From assembly GCA_954871525.1 (NCBI GenBank), contig CATOZS010000011.1:310001-374000 (forward strand): a stretch of DNA of 64,000 bases, written 5' to 3'. A program made the translations under genes and the position numbers. This DNA comes from Parietaria judaica (Eukaryota > Streptophyta > Magnoliopsida > Rosales > Urticaceae). Position 1 is the stretch's first letter; the number at the start of each line of letters is the position of its first letter. Positions 50,893 to 63,880 of this stretch are shown in pieces. The notes below the pieces were generated by a model, which did not search any database, was not told the origin of the DNA, and saw nothing but the letters and a program-made list of their open reading frames with translations.

Positions 50893-53800
50893 ATTAGGGT
50901 GGTATTACTAGTAATTGGGTTAGTTTTGGCATAAAAAGTTTTTGGAGCTCTTTCAAAACCCAGTTTCAACAATTAATGCGTGGTAAAAATAAAAACTGAG
51001 TCTTTTTCCCATTTAACGCGAAAAAACCCTAATTGAACGATATTTTAAACAAAACATGAACTTCATAATGTGTAATTTTATCTCATTTACTTATTAATCC
51101 CTAAATAGCGAAGCACTATCTCGTAGTTTCTATATCAAGCGGTTAACTGGTGAAAATCATTACCGAAAACTGTTAAAAATTGGTTTTCTTACGAAAGCAA
51201 ATACGATATGTTCTTGATTAAATTTGAGTTGCTAGACCATAATTAGGGTGGTATTACTAGTAATTGGGTTAGTTTTGGCATAAAAAGTTTTTGGAGCTCT
51301 TTCAAAACCCAGTTTCAACAATTAATGCGTGGTAAAAATAAAAACTGAGTCTTTTTCCCATTTAACGCGAAAAAACCCTAATTGAACGATATTTTAAACA
51401 AAACATGAACTTCATAATGTGTAATTTTATCTCATTTACTTATTTTAATCCCTAAATAGCGAAGCACTATCTCGTAGTTTCTATATCAAGCGGTTAACTG
51501 GTGAAAATCATTACCGAAAACTGTTAAAAATTGGTTTTCTTACGAAAGCAAATACGATATGTTCTTGATTAAATTTGAGTTGCTAGACCATAATTAGGGT
51601 GGTATTACTAGTAATTGGGTTAGTTTTGGCATAAAAAGTTTTTGGAGCTCTTTCAAAACCCAGTTTCAACAATTAATGCGTGGTAAAAATAAAAACTGAG
51701 TCTTTTTCCCATTTAACGCGAAAAAACCCTAATTGAACGGTATTTTAAACAAAACATGAACTTCATAATGTGTAATTTTATCTCATTTACTTATTTTAAT
51801 CCCTAAATAGCGAAGCACTATCTCGTAGTTTCTATATCAAGCGGTTAACTGGTGAAAATCATTACCGAAAACTGTTAAAAATTGGTTTTCTTACGAAAGC
51901 AAATACGATATGTTCTTGATTAAATTTGAGTTGCTAGACCATAATTAGGGTGGTATTACTAGTAATTGGGTTAGTTTTGGCATAAAAAGTTTTTGGAGCT
52001 CTTTCAAAACCCAGTTTCAACAATTAATGCGTGGTAAAAATAAAAACTGAGTCTTTTTCCCATTTAACGCGAAAAAACCCTAATTGAACGATATTTTAAA
52101 CAAAACATGAACTTCATAATGTGTAATTTTATCTCATTTACTTATTTTAATCCCTAAATAGCGAAGCACTATCTCGTAGTTTCTATATCAAGCGGTTAAC
52201 TGGTGAAAATCATTACCGAAAACTGTTAAAAATTGGTTTTCTTACGAAAGCAAATACGATATGTTCTTGATTAAATTTGAGTTGCTAGACCATAATTAGG
52301 GTGGTATTACTAGTAATTGGGTTAGTTTTGGCATAAAAAGTTTTTGGAGCTCTTTCAAAACCCAGTTTCAACAATTAATGCGTGGTAAAAATAAAAACTG
52401 AGTCTTTTTCCCATTTAACGCGAAAGAACCCTAATTGACCGGTATTTTAAACAAAACATGAACTTCATAATGTGTAATTTTATCTCATTTACTTATTTTA
52501 ATCCCTAAATAGCGAAGCACTATCTCGTAGTTTCTATATCAAGCGGTTAACTGGTGAAAATCATTACCGAAAACTGTTAAAAATTGGTTTTCTTACGAAA
52601 GCAAATACGATATGTTCTTGATTAAATTTGAGTTGCTAGACCATAATTAGGGTGGTATTACTAGTAATTGGGTTAGTTTTGGCATAAAAAGTTTTTGGAG
52701 CTCTTTCAAAACCCAGTTTCAACAATTAATGCGTGGTAAAAATAAAAACTGAGTCTTTTTCCCATTTAACGCGAAAAAACCCTAATTGAACGATATTTTA
52801 AACAAAACATGAACTTCATAATGTGTAATTTTATCTCATTTACTTATTTTAATCCCTAAATAGCGAAGCACTATCTCGTAGTTTCTATATCAAGCGGTTA
52901 ACTGGTGAAAATCATTACCGAAAAGTGTTAAAAATTGGTTTTCTTACGAAAGCAAATACGATATGTTCTTGATTAAATTTGAGTTGCTAGACCATAATTA
53001 GGGTGGTATTACTAGTAATTGGGTTAGTTTTGGCATAAAAAGTTTTTGGAGCTCTTTCAAAACCCAGTTTCAACAATTAATGCGTGGTAAAAATAAAAAC
53101 TGAGTCTTTTTCCCATTTAACGCGAAAAAACCCTAATTGAACGATATTTTAAACAAAACATGAACTTCATAATGTGTAATTTTATCTCATTTACTTATTT
53201 TAATCCCTAAATAGCGAAGCACTATCTCGTAGTTTCTATATCAAGCGGTTAACTGGTGAAAATAATTACCGAAAAGTGTTAAAAATTGGTTTTCTTACGA
53301 AAGCAAATACGATATGTTCTTGATTAAATTTGAGTTGCTAGACCATAATTAGGGTGGTATTACTAGTAATTGGGTTAGTTTTGGCATAAAAAGTTTTTGG
53401 AGCTCTTTCAAAACCCAGTTTCAACAATTAATGCGTGGTAAAAATAAAAACTGAGTCTTTTTCCCATTTAACGCGAAAAAACCCTAATTGAACGATATTT
53501 TAAACAAAACATGAACTTCATAATGTGTAATTTTATCTCATTTACTTATTTTAATCCCTAAATAGCGAAGCACTATCTCGTAGTTTCTATATCAAGCGGT
53601 TAACTGGTGAAAATCATTACCGAAAAGTGTTAAAAATTGGTTTTCTTACGAAAGCAAATACGATATGTTCTTGATTAAATTTGAGTTGCTAGACCATAAT
53701 TAGGGTGGTATTACTAGTAATTGGGTTAGTTTTGGCATAAAAAGTTTTTGGAGCTCTTTCAAAACCCAGTTTCAACAATTAATGCGTGGTAAAAATAAAA

Positions 53801-54399
53801 ACTGAGTCTTTTTCCCATTTAACGCGAAAAAACCCTAATTGAACGGTATTTTAAACAAAACATGAACTTCATAATGTGTAATTTTATCTCATTTACTTAT
53901 TTTAATCCCTAAATAGCGAAGCACTATCTCGTAGTTTCTATATCAAGCGGTTAACTGGTGAAAATCATTACCGAAAACTGTTAAAAATTGGTTTTCTTAC
54001 GAAAGCAAATACGATATGTTCTTGATTAAATTTGAGTTGCTAGACCATAATTAGGGTGGTATTACTAGTAATTGGGTTAGTTTTGGCATAAAAAGTTTTT
54101 GGAGCTCTTTCAAAACCCAGTTTCAACAATTAATGCGTGGTAAAAATAAAAACTGAGTCTTTTTCCCATTTAACGCGAAAAACCCTAATTGAACGATATT
54201 TTAAACAAAACATGAACTTCATAATGTGTAATTTTATCTCATTTACTTATTTTAATCCCTAAATAGCGAAGCACTATCTCGTAGTTTCTATATCAAGCGG
54301 TTAACTGGTGAAAATCATTACCGAAAACTGTTAAAAATTGGTTTTCTTACGAAAGCAAATACGATATGTTCTTGATTAAATTTGAGTTGCTAGACCATA

Positions 54400-55101
54400 A
54401 TTAGGGTGGTATTACTAGTAATTGGGTTAGTTTTGGCATAAAAAGTTTTTGGAGCTCTTTCAAAACCCAGTTTCAACAATTAATGCGTGGTAAAAATAAA
54501 AACTGAGTCTTTTTCCCATTTAACGCGAAAGAACCCTAATTGACCGGTATTTTAAACAAAACATGAACTTCATAATGTGTAATTTTATCTCATTTACTTA
54601 TTTTAATCCCTAAATAGCGAAGCACTATCTCGTAGTTTCTATATCAAGCGGTTAACTGGTGAAAATCATTACCGAAAACTGTTAAAAATTGGTTTTCTTA
54701 CGAAATACGATATGTTCTTGATTAAATTTGAGTTGCTAGACCATAATTAGGGGTGGTATTACTAGTAATTGGGTTAGTTTTGGCATAAAAAGTTTTTGGA
54801 GCTCTTTCAAAACCCAGTTTCAACAATTAATGCGTGGTTAAAAATATAAAAACTGAGTCTTTTTCCCATTTAACGCGAAAGAACCCTAATTGACCGGTAT
54901 TTTAAACAAAAACATGAACTTCATAATGTGTAATTTTATCTCATTTACTTATTTTAATCCCTAAATAGCGAAGCACTATCTCGTAGTTTCTATATCAAGC
55001 GGTTAACTGGTGAAAATCATTACCGAAAACTGTTAAAAATTGGTTTTCTTACGAAAGCAAATACGATATGTTCTTGATTAAATTTGAGTTGCTAGACCAT
55101 A
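54400..55101 (+). repeat. Pair of ACCGGT-type monomers with clustered indels
   Basis: Two adjacent ACCGGT-type copies of 346 and 356 bp. The first lacks five bases between AAA repeats (ACGAAATACG near 54701 in place of ACGAAAGCAAATACG). The second has an extra G in its GGGTGG motif, three extra bases around the 92-98 run (GGTTAAAAATATAA) and one extra A before ACATG. Six or more inserted or deleted bases in 700 bp are far above the rest of the window. Real decay or local assembly or sequencing error are both possible. Confidence 0.8.
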
Positions 55102-55523
55102 ATTAGGGTGGTATTACTAGTAATTGGGTTAGTTTTGGCATAAAAAGTTTTTGGAGCTCTTTCAAAACCCAGTTTCAACAATTAATGCGTGGTAAAAATA
55201 AAAACTGAGTCTTTTTCCCATTTAACGCGAAAAAACCCTAATTGAACGATATTTTAAACAAAACATGAACTTCATAATGTGTAATTTTATCTCATTTACT
55301 TATTTTAATCCCTAAATAGCGAAGCACTATCTCGTAGTTTCTATATCAAGCGGTTAACTGGTGAAAATCATTACCGAAAAGTGTTAAAAATTGGTTTTCT
55401 TACGAAAGCAAATACGATATGTTCTTGATTAAATTTGAGTTGCTAGACCATAATTAGGGTGGTATTACTAGTAATTGGGTTAGTTTTGGCATAAAAAGTT
55501 TTTGGAGCTCTTTCAAAACCCAG

Positions 55524-55525
55524 AA
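55524..55525 (+). other. 2-bp insertion (AA) in one monomer
   Basis: CCCAGTTTCAAC reads CCCAGAATTTCAAC in the 55453 copy, making a 353-bp unit. It is private to this monomer and adds to the indel cluster at 54.0-56.5 kb. Confidence 0.85.
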
Positions 55526-56508
55526 TTTCAACAATTAATGCGTGGTAAAAATAAAAACTGAGTCTTTTTCCCATTTAACGCGAAAAAACCCTAATTGAAC
55601 GATATTTTAAACAAAACATGAACTTCATAATGTGTAATTTTATCTCATTTACTTATTTTAATCCCTAAATAGCGAAGCACTATCTCGTAGTTTCTATATC
55701 AAGCGGTTAACTGGTGAAAATCATTACCGAAAACTGTTAAAAATTGGTTTTCTTACGAAAGCAAATACGATATGTTCTTGATTAAATTTGAGTTGCTAGA
55801 CCATAATTAGGGTGGTATTACTAGTAATTGGGTTAGTTTTGGCATAAAAAGTTTTTGGAGCTCTTTCAAAACCCAGTTTCAACAATTAATGCGTGGTAAA
55901 AATAAAAACTGAGTCTTTTTCCCATTTAACGCGAAAAAACCCTAATTGAACGATATTTTAAACAAAACATGAACTTCATAATGTGTAATTTTATCTCATT
56001 TACTTATTTTAATCCCTAAATAGCGAAGCACTATCTCGTAGTTTCTATATCAAGCGGTTAACTGGTGAAAATCATTACCGAAAAGTGTTAAAAATTGGTT
56101 TTCTTACGAAAGCAAATACGATATGTTCTTGATTAAATTTGAGTTGCTAGACCATAATTAGGGTGGTATTACTAGTAATTGGGTTAGTTTTGGCATAAAA
56201 AGTTTTTGGAGCTCTTTCAAAAACCCAGTTTCAACAATTAATGCGTGGTAAAAATAAAAACTGAGTCTTTTTCCCATTTAACGCGAAAAAACCCTAATTG
56301 AACGATATTTTAAACAAAACATGAACTTCATAATGTGTAATTTTATCTCATTTACTTATTTTAATCCCTAAATAGCGAAGCACTATCTCGTAGTTTCTAT
56401 ATCAAGCGGTTAACTGGTGAAAATCATTACCGAAAAGTGTTAAAAATTGGTTTTCTTACGAAAGCAAATACGATATGTTCTTGATTAAATTTGAGTTGCT
56501 AGACCATA

Positions 56509-57210
56509 ATTAGGGTGGTATTACTAGTAATTGGGTTAGTTTTGGCATAAAAAGTTTTTGGAGCTCTTTCAAAACCCAGTTTCAACAATTAATGCGTGGT
56601 AAAAATAAAAACTGAGTCTTTTTCCCATTTAACGCGAAAAAACCCTAATTGAACGGTATTTTAAACAAAACATGAACTTCATAATGTGTAATTTTATCTC
56701 ATTTACTTATTTTAATCCCTAAATAGCGAAGCACTATCTCGTAGTTTCTATATCAAGCGGTTAACTGGTGAAAATCATTACCGAAAACTGTTAAAAATTG
56801 GTTTTCTTACGAAAGCAAATACGATATGTTCTTGATTAAATTTGAGTTGCTAGACCATAATTAGGGTGGTATTACTAGTAATTGGGTTAGTTTTGGCATA
56901 AAAAGTTTTTGGAGCTCTTTCAAAACCCAGTTTCAACAATTAATGCGTGGTAAAAATAAAAACTGAGTCTTTTTCCCATTTACCGCGAAAAAACCCTAAT
57001 TGAACGGTATTTTAAACAAAACATGAACTTCATAATGTGTAATTTTATCTCATTTACTTATTTTAATCCCTAAATAGCGAAGCACTATCTCGTAGTTTCT
57101 ATATCAAGCGGTTAACTGGTGAAAATCATTACCGAAAACTGTTAAAAATTGGTTTTCTTACGAAAGCAAATACGATATGTTCTTGATTAAATTTGAGTTG
57201 CTAGACCATA
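56509..57210 (+). repeat. 148G pair with 124C second monomer, copy 1
   Basis: Two 148G/280C monomers, the second with 124C (TTTACCGCG). The same pair occurs at 58265-58966, five monomers downstream (1756 bp, one extra base from the 352-bp copy at 57562). Two further 124C copies (60371 and 61775) are four monomers apart and each follows a 148A/280C monomer, so the marker lies in more than one local arrangement. Confidence 0.6.
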
Positions 57211-58264
57211 ATTAGGGTGGTATTACTAGTAATTGGGTTAGTTTTGGCATAAAAAGTTTTTGGAGCTCTTTCAAAACCCAGTTTCAACAATTAATGCGTG
57301 GTAAAAATAAAAACTGAGTCTTTTTCCCATTTAACGCGAAAAAACCCTAATTGAACGATATTTTAAACAAAACATGAACTTCATAATGTGTAATTTTATC
57401 TCATTTACTTATTTTAATCCCTAAATAGCGAAGCACTATCTCGTAGTTTCTATATCAAGCGGTTAACTGGTGAAAATCATTACCGAAAACTGTTAAAAAT
57501 TGGTTTTCTTACGAAAGCAAATACGATATGTTCTTGATTAAATTTGAGTTGCTAGACCATAATTAGGGTGGTATTACTAGTAATTGGGTTAGTTTTGGCA
57601 TAAAAAGTTTTTGGAGCTCTTTCAAAACCCAGTTTCAACAATTAATGCGTGGTAAAAATAAAAACTGAGTCTTTTTCCCATTTAACGCGAAAAAAACCCT
57701 AATTGAACGGTATTTTAAACAAAACATGAACTTCATAATGTGTAATTTTATCTCATTTACTTATTTTAATCCCTAAATAGCGAAGCACTATCTCGTAGTT
57801 TCTATATCAAGCGGTTAACTGGTGAAAATCATTACCGAAAACTGTTAAAAATTGGTTTTCTTACGAAAGCAAATACGATATGTTCTTGATTAAATTTGAG
57901 TTGCTAGACCATAATTAGGGTGGTATTACTAGTAATTGGGTTAGTTTTGGCATAAAAAGTTTTTGGAGCTCTTTCAAAACCCAGTTTCAACAATTAATGC
58001 GTGGTAAAAATAAAAACTGAGTCTTTTTCCCATTTAACGCGAAAAAACCCTAATTGAACGATATTTTAAACAAAACATGAACTTCATAATGTGTAATTTT
58101 ATCTCATTTACTTATTTTAATCCCTAAATAGCGAAGCACTATCTCGTAGTTTCTATATCAAGCGGTTAACTGGTGAAAATCATTACCGAAAAGTGTTAAA
58201 AATTGGTTTTCTTACGAAAGCAAATACGATATGTTCTTGATTAAATTTGAGTTGCTAGACCATA

Positions 58265-58966
58265 ATTAGGGTGGTATTACTAGTAATTGGGTTAGTTTTG
58301 GCATAAAAAGTTTTTGGAGCTCTTTCAAAACCCAGTTTCAACAATTAATGCGTGGTAAAAATAAAAACTGAGTCTTTTTCCCATTTAACGCGAAAAAACC
58401 CTAATTGAACGGTATTTTAAACAAAACATGAACTTCATAATGTGTAATTTTATCTCATTTACTTATTTTAATCCCTAAATAGCGAAGCACTATCTCGTAG
58501 TTTCTATATCAAGCGGTTAACTGGTGAAAATCATTACCGAAAACTGTTAAAAATTGGTTTTCTTACGAAAGCAAATACGATATGTTCTTGATTAAATTTG
58601 AGTTGCTAGACCATAATTAGGGTGGTATTACTAGTAATTGGGTTAGTTTTGGCATAAAAAGTTTTTGGAGCTCTTTCAAAACCCAGTTTCAACAATTAAT
58701 GCGTGGTAAAAATAAAAACTGAGTCTTTTTCCCATTTACCGCGAAAAAACCCTAATTGAACGGTATTTTAAACAAAACATGAACTTCATAATGTGTAATT
58801 TTATCTCATTTACTTATTTTAATCCCTAAATAGCGAAGCACTATCTCGTAGTTTCTATATCAAGCGGTTAACTGGTGAAAATCATTACCGAAAACTGTTA
58901 AAAATTGGTTTTCTTACGAAAGCAAATACGATATGTTCTTGATTAAATTTGAGTTGCTAGACCATA
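58265..58966 (+). repeat. 148G pair with 124C second monomer, copy 2
   Basis: Partner of 56509-57210 with the same two-monomer order. The following monomers differ (148A/280G here, 148A/280C after copy 1). Confidence 0.6.
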
Positions 58967-61900
58967 ATTAGGGTGGTATTACTAGTAATTGGGTTAGTTT
59001 TGGCATAAAAAGTTTTTGGAGCTCTTTCAAAACCCAGTTTCAACAATTAATGCGTGGTAAAAATAAAAACTGAGTCTTTTTCCCATTTAACGCGAAAAAA
59101 CCCTAATTGAACGATATTTTAAACAAAACATGAACTTCATAATGTGTAATTTTATCTCATTTACTTATTTTAATCCCTAAATAGCGAAGCACTATCTCGT
59201 AGTTTCTATATCAAGCGGTTAACTGGTGAAAATCATTACCGAAAAGTGTTAAAAATTGGTTTTCTTACGAAAGCAAATACGATATGTTCTTGATTAAATT
59301 TGAGTTGCTAGACCATAATTAGGGTGGTATTACTAGTAATTGGGTTAGTTTTGGCATAAAAAGTTTTTGGAGCTCTTTCAAAACCCAGTTTCAACAATTA
59401 ATGCGTGGTAAAAATAAAAACTGAGTCTTTTTCCCATTTAACGCGAAAAAACCCTAATTGAACGATATTTTAAACAAAACATGAACTTCATAATGTGTAA
59501 TTTTATCTCATTTACTTATTTTAATCCCTAAATAGCGAAGCACTATCTCGTAGTTTCTATATCAAGCGGTTAACTGGTGAAAATCATTACCGAAAAGTGT
59601 TAAAAATTGGTTTTCTTACGAAAGCAAATACGATATGTTCTTGATTAAATTTGAGTTGCTAGACCATAATTAGGGTGGTATTACTAGTAATTGGGTTAGT
59701 TTTGGCATAAAAAGTTTTTGGAGCTCTTTCAAAACCCAGTTTCAACAATTAATGCGTGGTAAAAATAAAAACTGAGTCTTTTTCCCATTTAACGCGAAAA
59801 AACCCTAATTGAACGATATTTTAAACAAAACATGAACTTCATAATGTGTAATTTTATCTCATTTACTTATTTTAATCCCTAAATAGCGAAGCACTATCTC
59901 GTAGTTTCTATATCAAGCGGTTAACTGGTGAAAATCATTACCGAAAAGTGTTAAAAATTGGTTTTCTTACGAAAGCAAATACGATATGTTCTTGATTAAA
60001 TTTGAGTTGCTAGACCATAATTAGGGTGGTATTACTAGTAATTGGGTTAGTTTTGGCATAAAAAGTTTTTGGAGCTCTTTCAAAACCCAGTTTCAACAAT
60101 TAATGCGTGGTAAAAATAAAAACTGAGTCTTTTTCCCATTTAACGCGAAAAAACCCTAATTGAACGATATTTTAAACAAAAAATGAACTTCATAATGTGT
60201 AATTTTATCTCATTTACTTATTTTAATCCCTAAATAGCGAAGCACTATCTCGTAGTTTCTATATCAAGCGGTTAACTGGTGAAAATCATTACCGAAAACT
60301 GTTAAAAATTGGTTTTCTTACGAAAGCAAATACGATATGTTCTTGATTAAATTTGAGTTGCTAGACCATAATTAGGGTGGTATTACTAGTAATTGGGTTA
60401 GTTTTGGCATAAAAAGTTTTTGGAGCTCTTTCAAAACCCAGTTTCAACAATTAATGCGTGGTAAAAATAAAAACTGAGTCTTTTTCCCATTTACCGCGAA
60501 AAAACCCTAATTGAACGGTATTTTAAACAAAACATGAACTTCATAATGTGTAATTTTATCTCATTTACTTATTTTAATCCCTAAATAGCGAAGCACTATC
60601 TCGTAGTTTCTATATCAAGCGGTTAACTGGTGAAAATCATTACCGAAAACTGTTAAAAATTGGTTTTCTTACGAAAGCAAATACGATATGTTCTTGATTA
60701 AATTTGAGTTGCTAGACCATAATTAGGGTGGTATTACTAGTAATTGGGTTAGTTTTGGCATAAAAAGTTTTTGGAGCTCTTTCAAAACCCAGTTTCAACA
60801 ATTAATGCGTGGTAAAAATAAAAACTGAGTCTTTTTCCCATTTAACGCGAAAAAACCCTAATTGAACGATATTTTAAACAAAACATGAACTTCATAATGT
60901 GTAATTTTATCTCATTTACTTATTTTAATCCCTAAATAGCGAAGCACTATCTCGTAGTTTCTATATCAAGCGGTTAACTGGTGAAAATCATTACCGAAAA
61001 CTGTTAAAAATTGGTTTTCTTACGAAAGCAAATACGATATGTTCTTGATTAAATTTGAGTTGCTAGACCATAATTAGGGTGGTATTACTAGTAATTGGGT
61101 TAGTTTTGGCATAAAAAGTTTTTGGAGCTCTTTCAAAACCCAGTTTCAACAATTAATGCGTGGTAAAAATAAAAACTGAGTCTTTTTCCCATTTAACGCG
61201 AAAAAACCCTAATTGAACGATATTTTAAACAAAACATGAACTTCATAATGTGTAATTTTATCTCATTTACTTATTTTAATCCCTAAATAGCGAAGCACTA
61301 TCTCGTAGTTTCTATATCAAGCGGTTAACTGGTGAAAATCATTACCGAAAAGTGTTAAAAATTGGTTTTCTTACGAAAGCAAATACGATATGTTCTTGAT
61401 TAAATTTGAGTTGCTAGACCATAATTAGGGTGGTATTACTAGTAATTGGGTTAGTTTTGGCATAAAAAGTTTTTGGAGCTCTTTCAAAACCCAGTTTCAA
61501 CAATTAATGCGTGGTAAAAATAAAAACTGAGTCTTTTTCCCATTTAACGCGAAAAAACCCTAATTGAACGATATTTTAAACAAAACATGAACTTCATAAT
61601 GTGTAATTTTATCTCATTTACTTATTTTAATCCCTAAATAGCGAAGCACTATCTCGTAGTTTCTATATCAAGCGGTTAACTGGTGAAAATCATTACCGAA
61701 AACTGTTAAAAATTGGTTTTCTTACGAAAGCAAATACGATATGTTCTTGATTAAATTTGAGTTGCTAGACCATAATTAGGGTGGTATTACTAGTAATTGG
61801 GTTAGTTTTGGCATAAAAAGTTTTTGGAGCTCTTTCAAAACCCAGTTTCAACAATTAATGCGTGGTAAAAATAAAAACTGAGTCTTTTTCCCATTTACCG

Positions 61901-63880
61901 CGAAAAAACCCTAATTGAACGGTATTTTAAACAAAACATGAACTTCATAATGTGTAATTTTATCTCATTTACTTATTTTAATCCCTAAATAGCGAAGCAC
62001 TATCTCGTAGTTTCTATATCAAGCGGTTAACTGGTGAAAATCATTACCGAAAACTGTTAAAAATTGGTTTTCTTACGAAAGCAAATACGATATGTTCTTG
62101 ATTAAATTTGAGTTGCTAGACCATAATTAGGGTGGTATTACTAGTAATTGGGTTAGTTTTGGCATAAAAAGTTTTTGGAGCTCTTTCAAAACCCAGTTTC
62201 AACAATTAATGCGTGGTAAAAATAAAAACTGAGTCTTTTTCCCATTTAACGCGAAAAAACCCTAATTGAACGATATTTTAAACAAAACATGAACTTCATA
62301 ATGTGTAATTTTATCTCATTTACTTATTTTAATCCCTAAATAGCGAAGCACTATCTCGTAGTTTCTATATCAAGCGGTTAACTGGTGAAAATCATTACCG
62401 AAAAGTGTTAAAAATTGGTTTTCTTACGAAAGCAAATACGATATGTTCTTGATTAAATTTGAGTTGCTAGACCATAATTAGGGTGGTATTACTAGTAATT
62501 GGGTTAGTTTTGGCATAAAAAGTTTTTGGAGCTCTTTCAAAACCCAGTTTCAACAATTAATGCGTGGTAAAAATAAAAACTGAGTCTTTTTCCCATTTAA
62601 CGCGAAAGAACCCTAATTGACCGGTATTTTAAACAAAACATGAACTTCATAATGTGTAATTTTATCTCATTTACTTATTTTAATCCCTAAATAGCGAAGC
62701 ACTATCTCGTAGTTTCTATATCAAGCGGTTAACTGGTGAAAATCATTACCGAAAACTGTTAAAAATTGGTTTTCTTACGAAAGCAAATACGATATGTTCT
62801 TGATTAAATTTGAGTTGCTAGACCATAATTAGGGTGGTATTACTAGTAATTGGGTTAGTTTTGGCATAAAAAGTTTTTGGAGCTCTTTCAAAACCCAGTT
62901 TCAACAATTAATGCGTGGTAAAAATAAAAACTGAGTCTTTTTCCCATTTAACGCGAAAGAACCCTAATTGACCGGTATTTTAAACAAAACATGAACTTCA
63001 TAATGTGTAATTTTATCTCATTTACTTATTTTAATCCCTAAATAGCGAAGCACTATCTCGTAGTTTCTATATCAAGCGGTTAACTGGTGAAAATCATTAC
63101 CGAAAAGTGTTAAAAATTGGTTTTCTTACGAAAGCAAATACGCTATGTTCTTGATTAAATTTGAGTTGCTAGACCATAATTAGGGTGGTATTACTAGTAA
63201 TTGGGTTAGTTTTGGCATAAAAAGTTTTTGGAGCTCTTTCAAAACCCAGTTTCAACAATTAATGCGTGGTAAAAATAAAAACTGAGTCTTTTTCCCATTT
63301 AACGCGAAAAAACCCTAATTGAACGATATTTTAAACAAAACATGAACTTCATAATGTGTAATTTTATCTCATTTACTTATTTTAATCCCTAAATAGCGAA
63401 GCACTATCTCGTAGTTTCTATATCAAGCGGTTAACTGGTGAAAATCATTACCGAAAAGTGTTAAAAATTGGTTTTCTTACGAAAGCAAATACGATATGTT
63501 CTTGATTAAATTTGAGTTGCTAGACCATAATTAGGGTGGTATTACTAGTAATTGGGTTAGTTTTGGCATAAAAAGTTTTTGGAGCTCTTTCAAAACCCAG
63601 TTTCAACAATTAATGCGTGGTAAAAATAAAAACTGAGTCTTTTTCCCATTTAACGCGAAAGAACCCTAATTGACCGGTATTTTAAACAAAACATGAACTT
63701 CATAATGTGTAATTTTATCTCATTTACTTATTTTAATCCCTAAATAGCGAAGCACTATCTCGTAGTTTCTATATCAAGCGGTTAACTGGTGAAAATCATT
63801 ACCGAAAACTGTTAAAAATTGGTTTTCTTACGAAAGCAAATACGATATGTTCTTGATTAAATTTGAGTTGCTAGACCATA

